From assembly GCA_026399025.1 (NCBI GenBank), contig JAPLRU010000032.1, positions 1-62,062 of the forward strand: a stretch of DNA of 62,062 nucleotides, in the 5' to 3' direction. Source of the DNA: Methylobacter sp. GTDB taxonomy: Bacteria; Pseudomonadota; Gammaproteobacteria; Methylococcales; Methylomonadaceae. Shown in pieces: positions 42,754-51,200 of this stretch. Under the pieces are notes generated by a model that had not been told where the DNA came from, made no database searches, and was given only the letters and a program-made list of their open reading frames with translations. The translations under genes were made by a program, and so were the position numbers. Positions within the stretch are counted from its first letter, which is position 1, and every line of letters starts with the position of its first letter.

Positions 42754-44231
42754 GGCTGTCTCCTATCGTCAGCTTGTGACACTGTGGGGCGGCCGGACAT
42801 AATGCCTCTATAGTCGGGTAAGGTCTCGCCGATAACGATGCCGGAATCGATGATGTCAAATAAACGAATGTCCTTGCTGTGCGTGCTGCCGCGCACTTTA
42901 ACAACCGAGAACACGCGCTTGAATTGACTCTCTATTTCGATATAGCGTTGCACAATAATGGCGTCGGCGAGAAATGCGCTGCCAAACGGGCTAAAGCGCA
43001 AATCGGTGTAGCGGTCTTCCAGCTCCGAGGTCATTAATATGGTCATGCCCATGCCGGTAAGCTCGGCAACCATCCTATACAACGATCCGCGAAAATCTTC
43101 GCTAAACTCGGGCGCCAAGGCCAGCTCAAAGCCGGACAAAGAATCAATGACCACGCGCTTTGCCCGGATGTTCTTAATCATTGAGATCAAATCGTGCAGG
43201 GTTTCATCAATCGATAAGTTCAGCGAACGCGTGTCGATGACTCCCACTTGACCGGATTGGATCAGCGTTTGCAGTTTATTGCTGAGCAGTTGGCTGGGGC
43301 TTTTTTCAAACGCCGCAATTACGCCGGGTTCGCCTCTTCGCACGCCTTCGGCGAGAAATTCGGTGGCCAAGATGGTTTTGCCGGAACCGGTTGGTCCGAC
43401 TACCAGTAGCGAATAGCCGACCGGTAAGCCGCCGCCCAGCATTTCATCCAAACCGGGTATGCCCATGGAAATCCGGTCCTCGCCGGCCGCGATCTTCGGT
43501 GATGAGTCAACCGCCTTGAACTGTTCGACAATCGCCCTCGGGAAAATATGAAGACCTTGCTTACTGATACGGAAGGTATGCAAACCGGGCGTTTGGGCTT
43601 GGCCTCTCATTTTGACCACTTGTATTTTGCGCACCATCGAATTGCGATGCACACTTTGCGAAAGCTCCAAGATGCCATCCGCCACGGTAAACACAGGATT
43701 TGACTCTGTTTCCGACGGCCCATATTCGCCGATCAGAAAAGTGGTCGCCTGCCACCCGGCCATTTGCAGGACCAGTTGTTGCAAGAACCGTTGCAGCTCG
43801 GATAGCCCGTTTTCCATCTGTTCCGCCGAGCGCGTTAGCGAGCGAAACGAATCGACAAAGATAAAGCTGGGAGCATAATCCTGCACTTCGGTGACCATGC
43901 GTGACAATACCGAAGCAAAGTCCCCTTTCAGGAGGTCTTCGGACAGGTTGACGAAGCGGATCGATTGATTGATTTTAGTGAAATCGAAAAACTCGAATTG
44001 CTGCTGATAACGGAACATTTTTAAAGCCGGTTCCCCGACCATAGTGAAGAACAGCGCCCGCTTATCCGGGCTGGTCTGCGCGAACATAATCTGGTGGGCG
44101 AGCGTGGTTTTTCCGCTTCCCGGCGCGCCGGTAATCAGGTTAAACGAGAACTCCGGTAAACCTCCTCCCAACAGATTATCCAAACCGGGGACGCCTGTGT
44201 TCAGGCGGCGTATAGTGACTTTCTCATTCAT
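42750..44231 (-). CDS. KaiC-like ATPase with two RecA domains
   Basis: The 493-residue protein has two KaiC domains: Walker A GAPGSGKTT (about 35) with IFVDSF, and GPTGSGKT (about 270) with VVIDSLSG. Each begins with the KaiC motif GVPGLDNLLGGGLP / GIPGLDEMLGGGLP. KaiC is the cyanobacterial clock ATPase; in other bacteria two-domain homologues act in stress or signalling, often beside sensory kinases. Here it is coupled by overlaps to an unknown gene before and a GGDEF-EAL gene behind. The ATG at 44231 is chosen because GAGG lies just before it. No kaiA or kaiB is present. Confidence 0.88.
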   Translation of the reverse strand: MNEKVTIRRLNTGVPGLDNLLGGGLPEFSFNLITGAPGSGKTTLAHQIMFAQTSPDKRALFFTMVGEPALKMFRYQQQFEFFDFTKINQSIRFVNLSEDLLKGDFASVLSRMVTEVQDYAPSFIFVDSFRSLTRSAEQMENGLSELQRFLQQLVLQMAGWQATTFLIGEYGPSETESNPVFTVADGILELSQSVHRNSMVRKIQVVKMRGQAQTPGLHTFRISKQGLHIFPRAIVEQFKAVDSSPKIAAGEDRISMGIPGLDEMLGGGLPVGYSLLVVGPTGSGKTILATEFLAEGVRRGEPGVIAAFEKSPSQLLSNKLQTLIQSGQVGVIDTRSLNLSIDETLHDLISMIKNIRAKRVVIDSLSGFELALAPEFSEDFRGSLYRMVAELTGMGMTILMTSELEDRYTDLRFSPFGSAFLADAIIVQRYIEIESQFKRVFSVVKVRGSTHSKDIRLFDIIDSGIVIGETLPDYRGIMSGRPTVSQADDRRQP

Positions 44232-44640
44232 TTTGAACCTCATTACCGCTTCTGTCTAAAGCGTCATTACCACCCCAAGCCAAGTCTAAAAGATGGTTTG
44301 TTAAGGTCTCACCAATTAACGAGGCCAGGATGTCGGTGAAAGTGGTCAGCAGTAAATTATTTGCTTCATTGGCTTGTGAAGGGGGTTGTCCGTCCAGACT
44401 CTTTTTTAATGCGGCAAAGCGATGCTCCTCCGGTGCTGTAGAGTCGGCCGGGAGCCAAGGACATGTTGATTGAGTTAGAAATAGACTTCTCGCATAAATT
44501 GAACTGAATCCGCTTTCACCGATGACCGAAATGATTTGAGTCGCCATCAGCTCCCATAAGTTAATCGCCGCATCCGTCGGTTTTTCAGGGAGCTGTGCGG
44601 TAAGAATTTTAATGATCCGGTGTCGCGGTAAGTCATTCAT
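44224..44640 (-). CDS. Unknown protein leading the KaiC operon
   Basis: The product has 138 residues from ATG 44640 (143 from 44655). It is soluble and mostly helical (INLWELMATQIISVIGE, LLLTTFTDILASLIGETLTN). The overall feel is of a small helical regulator of the four-helix type. It overlaps the KaiC-like gene by 8 bp (ATGAATGA), so they are made together and may bind. No known family. A 25-bp part of its beginning is repeated upstream at 44724-44748. Confidence 0.7.
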   Translation of the reverse strand: MNDLPRHRIIKILTAQLPEKPTDAAINLWELMATQIISVIGESGFSSIYARSLFLTQSTCPWLPADSTAPEEHRFAALKKSLDGQPPSQANEANNLLLTTFTDILASLIGETLTNHLLDLAWGGNDALDRSGNEVQNE

Positions 44641-44748
44641 GCTTAAGCTACTCATAAATGGATCAATGGAGGGCCTTATTCCGGCCTAAGTGTAGGAGCG
44701 GGCCGGGTCCGCGATAACCGCTGTTAATGATCCGGTGTCGCGGTAAGT
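44609..44748. repeat. Direct repeat of 25 bp at the start of the KaiC operon
   Basis: TTAATGATCCGGTGTCGCGG plus TAAGT occurs at 44609-44633, inside the first codons of the unknown gene (PRHRII), and again at 44724-44748 upstream. The upstream copy also reads PRHRII in a non-functional frame, so a piece of the gene start was duplicated. Confidence 0.75.
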
Positions 44749-44965
44749 TATTTGCTATCGTTGCCACGCTCCGGCGCTCGTCTTTATACATATCCCGAAG
44801 TAGGCCGGAATAAGGCCATCCAAGCGCGTAGCGCGAGGTGGCGTTTCCGGCATTACTCGGCTCCGAAATGCCGGAAACACCCACCCTGGCTATCGCCGGG
44901 CTGGCTTACTTGTGCCCTGTGGGTATTACGGCCTACGTCCTAAAGTGCATCGTTCCCACGCTCAG

Positions 44966-45132
44966 GAGACTGTGAAAGTATTATCAAAATCGGTTTAAAA
45001 AACTCTTCACCACGAAGGCACGAAGAGCACGAAGGAAAAATAATTATTTAAATTCAGTGTATTGAAAACTTCGTGTCCTTCGTGCCTTCGTGGTGAATGC
45101 TTTTGTTCTAAAACGAATATTTTCACAGTCTC
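44966..45132. mobile_element. MITE-C copy, most complete
   Basis: The TIRs are GAGACTGTGAAAGTATT and AATATTTTCACAGTCTC. The interior is a palindrome of CACCACGAAGGCACGAAG-type arms. The element splits a family-B palindrome (CGTTCCCACGCTC on the left, TCCGGCGTGGGAACG on the right). It fills the gap 44656-45251 together with further family-B units at about 44765 and 45133-45203. No gene. Confidence 0.78.
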
Positions 45133-45251
45133 TCCGGCGTGGGAACGCAATGGTAGACGCTGGAGCGTTGCAGACTGAATTCCCACGCCGGAGCGTGGGA
45201 ACTATAAAACTATAAAAATTTAGGCCCGCTCCTACTTACGATAAACACCGC

Positions 45252-48200
45252 TCATCCCATCACCACCACTACCCGATGCTGTTGCCCATCGTTCACCAGC
45301 AAAATACCGTCAAGCCCGTCTTGCACAACGCTGTCTAATTGAATCGATACCACGCCTTTATTCACGCCGTCGGGATTATTGACGGTAATTTCATAGCCGG
45401 TATCTTCATGTCGATAAGTCAAACTGTAACTACGCCATTGGCGCGGAATACACGGATTAAAATGCATTTTGCCCGCCCGGATCGTTAAACCCAACAGCCA
45501 TTCCAGACCGGCCCGGTAAAACCATCCCGCAGCGCCGGTATACCACGTCCAACCGCCGCGCCGGACATGCGGCGGAACCGCATAAATATCCGCCGAAATC
45601 ACATAGGGCTCGACTTTATAGGCATACACGCCGGTCCGATTGGCGGCGCGATTGATCGGGTTCAACATATGCAGCAGTTCGAAAGCCTGATCGCCCTCTC
45701 CAAGCAGCGCATAAGCGATAACGCACCACACCGCGGCATGGGTATATTGCCCGCCGTTTTCCCGAACGCCCGGCAAATAGCCTTTGATGTAGCCGGGGTC
45801 CAACTCGGTTTTATCGAACGGCGGCGTAAACAGCAGCACCAGATCGTCGCCGTGTTGTATCAGGTATTCGCGCACTGAATTCATCGCTGTCCGCGCCCGG
45901 TCCGGGTCGGCCGCGCCGGAAATAACGCTCCAGCTTTGCGCCAGCGAATCGATGCGGCATTCGGTATTGGACGCCGATCCCAACGGCGTACCGTCGTCGA
46001 AATAGGCGCGCCGGTACCAGGATGCATCCCAGCCTTCCGCTTCCACCGAGGTTTTCAGCCACACGGCATGTTGCCGCCAACGCAAGGCGCGTTCGGTATC
46101 GCCTCGCGCTTGCGCCAAATTGGCGAATTCCGGCAAGGTCGCCAGCAGAAACCAAGCCAGCCAGACGCTCTCGCCTTTGCCCTGATGACCGACCCGGTTC
46201 ATGCCGTCGTTCCAATCGCCGCCGCCCATCAATGGCAGTCCGTGTTCGCCGAGTTTTAGACTCGCATCCAAGGTTCGTGCGCAATGCTCGAACAGGTCGG
46301 CTTGTTGCCCGGATTGAACCGGCTCGAAATAAGCGTCTTCTTGCTCCTGTGTCAGCAGGGGACCTTGCAAAAACGGCACGGTTTCATCGAGCACGGCGCT
46401 ATCGCCGCTGACCTTGATATAGTGAGACACCACATAGGGCAGCCAAATCAGGTCGTCGGAAAAATGGGTGCGCACGCCGCGATTGGACGGCGGGTGCCAC
46501 CAATGTTGCACATCGCCTTCGACAAACTGATGCGCCGCGGCGCGCAGGATATGGGCGCGGGCCAGTTCGGGACGGGCCATCGCCAGCGCCATGCTGTCTT
46601 GCAATTGGTCGCGGAAACCGAAAGCGCCGCCTGCCTGATAAAAAGCGGCGCGCGCCCACAGCCGGCAACTCAATGTGTGATACAGCAACCAACCGTTCAA
46701 CATCAAATCCAGCGCTCTGTCCGGCGTTTTAACCTGAACTTTTTCGACGGTGCGCGACCAGGATTGTTTTACCGAGGCGAAGATTGCGGCTATATCGGCC
46801 GTTTGATAACGCTTGATGAGTTCGTTAGCGTGGTCGCGGTCGTTGCCTTGCCCCAATAAAAATACAATCTCGACGCTTTCACCGGGCGCAAGCCTTAGCC
46901 GTGTCGATAGCGCCGCGCAGGGATCGAGCCCTGAACCGGCGCGGCCTTTAAGCGCTCTGGATTGGCACAAGGCTAGCGGCGCATCCAGAGTGCCGTTGCG
47001 GCCGATAAATTCGGTTCTATTGCAGGTCCATTCAGTCGGCAGGCCGATTAAATCGACAAACGCAACCCGTTGACCGAAATCCGCATCCAGCCGGTTATAA
47101 GCCAACAAAGCGCCGGAGGCCTGATCCGACTCGGTTACGATATAGGGCGAGGTCGCGGTGCGCGAGGCTCCGAGCACCCATTCGACATAGCCGGTGACGG
47201 TTAATTTACGGGGCCGGTCGGAATAGTTTTTCAAGGTCAGCGTTGAAATTTTGACCGGATCGTCCGGGCTGACAAACTGCAACAACTCGCTGTGAATGCC
47301 GTGAGAAGCATGTTCGAAACGGCTGTAGCCCAAACCGTGGCGAATCACATAAACGGCGTCGTTATCGACTCGGATAGGCAACGCGGTCGGACTCCACAAT
47401 TCGCCGGTTTGGTCATCCCGCACATAAAATATTTCGCCGGGAGTATCGCTGACCGGATCGTTCGACCACGGCGTCAGTTGGTTCATGCGGCTATTAAGGC
47501 TCCAGGTGTAGCCGCCGCCCAACTCCGAAACGGTAAACCCGAAGTCGGCATTGGCGATTACGTTAATCCAAGGCGCGGGTGTCGATTGACCCTTGCCCAG
47601 CACGATGACATATTCGCGGCCGTTGTCGGCAAAGCCGCCCAAGCCGTTGAAATATTCAAGATCGGCGGGGACGATGGACGGCTCTTTGAGTTCGATAGCG
47701 GGCGCCAGCAACAGTTTAGGCGAGGTAAATTTCGGCGTCGGTTTGGCATGACGCATCAGTTGTTCGGCCAAAGTGCCGCGACTACTCAACAGCACCACGC
47801 GAGCCGAGGTTAGCAACAGCACACGTTCCTCTTCACTGAGCTGATCGGCTCGCAACACAAACACCTCACCTTGTCCGCCGTATTCGGGAAGCGCCGAAAA
47901 AGCTTGATTTTCGCGCACCATGTTGTCCATTAAGTTCTGCAATTCATTGATATAGGTGATTTCTTTTTCATTCAAAATCACCAAATCGACCGCCAGCCGT
48001 TTCATTCGCCAATATTCGTGGGCGCGCAATAACTGATCGGCAATGACCCGGTCTTCGGTCGACGCGACCCGCAACAACACAATAGGACGGTCTCCGGAAA
48101 TACTAAAACGCCATAAACCGGTGACATTGAGCCGGTTCAACTGCATCAGCCTGCTATCCGCGCGCAACGACGCATCGGCATACAGCAAGCGATTAGCCAG

Positions 48201-51200
48201 GGCTTGAAATAGTTGGGCTTCATCGGGTTTGATGCGCAAATGGCGCAATTGAATGTGGGCATGGGTCCAAGCCAGATCGGAAACCCGGTCGAAAGTGGCC
48301 GCGTTGTGATACTTGTCGGCTAAATCTTCAACCGCCTGTTGCGAAGACGCGATCAAGGTGGTGAAGGTCACATGCACGGTCGCGCCCGGTTCGATGCTGA
48401 CGCGGGTGCGTAAACTGAAAATCGGGTCCAACACCGCGCCGACCGTATTGCTGAGCGGGCGGCCGTCAACCACTGAGGCGGGTGCGCGCAAGGTTTGGCC
48501 CCGGCCGATAAAGCGCACTCGGTCGGTTTCATACTGGAGCCCTTCCAACAGGCCGCTGCAAGCCAGCACATGCGCCGCCCAAATCCGCGGCTCATCGTCC
48601 GACCGGGGCCGCCGTTGCGCGATTAAGGCGCAAGATCGCTGTAGGTATTCGGTCTGGATAAACAAATTCGAAAAGGCCGGATGCGCGATGTCGGCGGTCG
48701 GCGACGCCAAGACGATTTCCGAGTAGGAGGTCAGCTCGAGTTCCAGAATATGGCTGCCGTTATTGATTAAGCTTAAATGCCGGATTTCCGCATTATCCTC
48801 CGGCGAGACAATGATTTCCAAATGGCTGGCGACGGTTTTGTCTTCGCGCGAAATACGCACCCGGTCTTCGAGAAAAGCCACTTCGTAGCGGTCCGGAATC
48901 GCCGCGGTCGGCTGGTATCCGGCCGACCAAATGTCGCCGCTGACGACATCGCGTAAATAAATATAACTGCCCCAGCAATCGCGCGTCACATCTTCACGCC
49001 AACGGGTGACCGCCAACTTTTCGCAAACGCTGTAGCCCGATCCGGCGGCGGTGATCATTACCCCGTAACGGCCGTTGGACAGTAAATGCGCGGAAGGCAC
49101 CAACGACATCGGCGACAGCGCGCGGCGTATCGGCGGCTGGATGATTTCTTTAACTTCGGCTTCGGCTTGGGTGAAGTCGGGAATGCCGCGGTCAAAACCC
49201 TGCGGAACCCGTTCCTGCAACAGCAACTCGGCGCCCTGAATCATGGCGACGCGGTGGAAGCGGCGGCGCATGATTTCATTGAGCACGACATTGGTTAACG
49301 CGACCAGGGACATGCCTTGATGATGAGCCATATAGCAGCGCACGAACGCCACCTGTTGATTTTCCGCCAGCCGCGACGGGGTGAAATCGAGCGCTTCGAA
49401 AAAACCGTAACGACCCAAAGCGCCGATTTTTTTCAGGCGCTCGAAATTTTCCACCGCCGCATGGGTGTTGTACATCGCCGCCAAAGCGGTGGCATAAGGG
49501 GCAATCACCAAATCGTAAGCCAGCCCGCGCTTCATGCCCAAACCGGGGACACCGAACGCCGAATATTGGTAAGTAAACCAACGGTCGCGGCCGTTAAACG
49601 CCGATTCGGAAACGCCCCAGGGGACCTTGCATTGTTCGCCGTATTCAATCTGGCTTTGCACCACCAGACGGCAGGTTTGATCCAGCAGGCTGTAGCGCGG
49701 GGTATAAGTAACCAAGGCGGGCATCAGGTATTCGAACATCGAGCCGGACCACGACAACAACACGCTGCCGTTGGTTGTGCGCGTCACCCGGCGGCCCAAA
49801 TGAAACCAGTGCGCGCTCGGCACTTCGCGTTTGGCGATAGCGATTAAGCTGGTCAGGCGGGCTTCCGAGGCGAGCAAGTCGTAATAGCTGTCGTCGATAA
49901 CGCCTTTTTCCACGCGATAGCCGAGCGAAAACAAGTGCCGATTCGGGTCGTAAAGAAAGCGAAAATCCATCTCGATGAACAATTGTTCCGCAACTTCAGC
50001 CAGGGTGTCGATGCGCCGAGTCAAGGCGTTCCAGCGTTGAGTTTCCGTTTGCTGAAGATTGTCGGCGGAAAGCCCGAAATAGATCGATGGGCCGAAGCTT
50101 TCCAAGTCGCGCTGATGCGAGCGGATATCGTCGGTCAGTAGCATGGCCCATGCCAGCACTTCGCTGTTATCGGCAAGTTCGCCGCGCTCCGCCGCATAAG
50201 TGCGGGCCAAATCCAGCAGGTTATCGGCGCAGGGTCTGATCAGTCGCCACAAACGGACGCATTCTTCGGGATCGGTCGCCACGCCGGTCAGCAAGCTGCC
50301 CAGTTTATCGATTTTTTTGCGCAATTGTTCCTGAGTCACTATCTGCATGCGCTGGCTATCGTTAATGTCGGCCAAGGCGGATACCAGTAGTTTATGGGTG
50401 TCGGCAATGCCGTTTAACACCGTGGAAAAGGCATACGGCTGCTGCGTCAAATCTCTAAATCCTTGCACAACAACCAGCAGATGCGCGGCCAGATTGCCGC
50501 TATCGACGGTCGATACGTATTTGGGCTCCAGCGCCAGCAAGGTTCGGGTGTCGTACCAATTATAAAAATGCCCATGCAGCCTCGGCATTTTGCTCAGCGT
50601 GTTTAAAGTCGCCTCCAATCGCTCAACGGTGTCGGTCAGGCCCAGCCAGCCCAAGTCGTGCGCGGCCAGCGTCGATAAAAGATAGAGCCCGAAATTGGTC
50701 GGCGAACTGCGGTGAGCAATATCCGGCTCCGGGTCTTCCTGAAAATTATCCGGCGGCAGATAGTTGTCCTTTTCGTTCACAAAGGTGGTGAAAAACCGCC
50801 AGGTGCGCCGCGCCACTTGGCGTAACAGTAAAGCGTCCTCGGCCGATAAGGCTTCGGCCGGGTCCGGTCGCGGCGGCAAACTCAGAATGTAGGCAATGAC
50901 CGGCGACAATAACCACAACAGCAGGAACGGCGCGGCAATTTCAAGCGAAGCGGGATTAAGCAGCAACACTATCGAAGCGGCGCCAGCGATCACAAGAATC
51001 ACGCTAAGCATCGGCCTGATCAAATCCTTCAGCGTGTGTCCGGCTGCGGTTTTCGCTTCCAGCGCGGTAACCCATTCGAGCAGTTTGCGCCGGGTGATAT
51101 ACAGCCGCACCAAGGTGTTGATAATGGCATCCATCATCAGCCCGGCCTGTTGCACCAGTAAGGCCAAGGTAACCAGGCTATTGTTCAAACCCATGACTAC

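Noticed and set aside
42750-44231. A true circadian kaiABC system
   Set aside because: Only a KaiC-like gene is present; no kaiA or kaiB, and two-domain KaiC homologues are common in non-clock bacteria.
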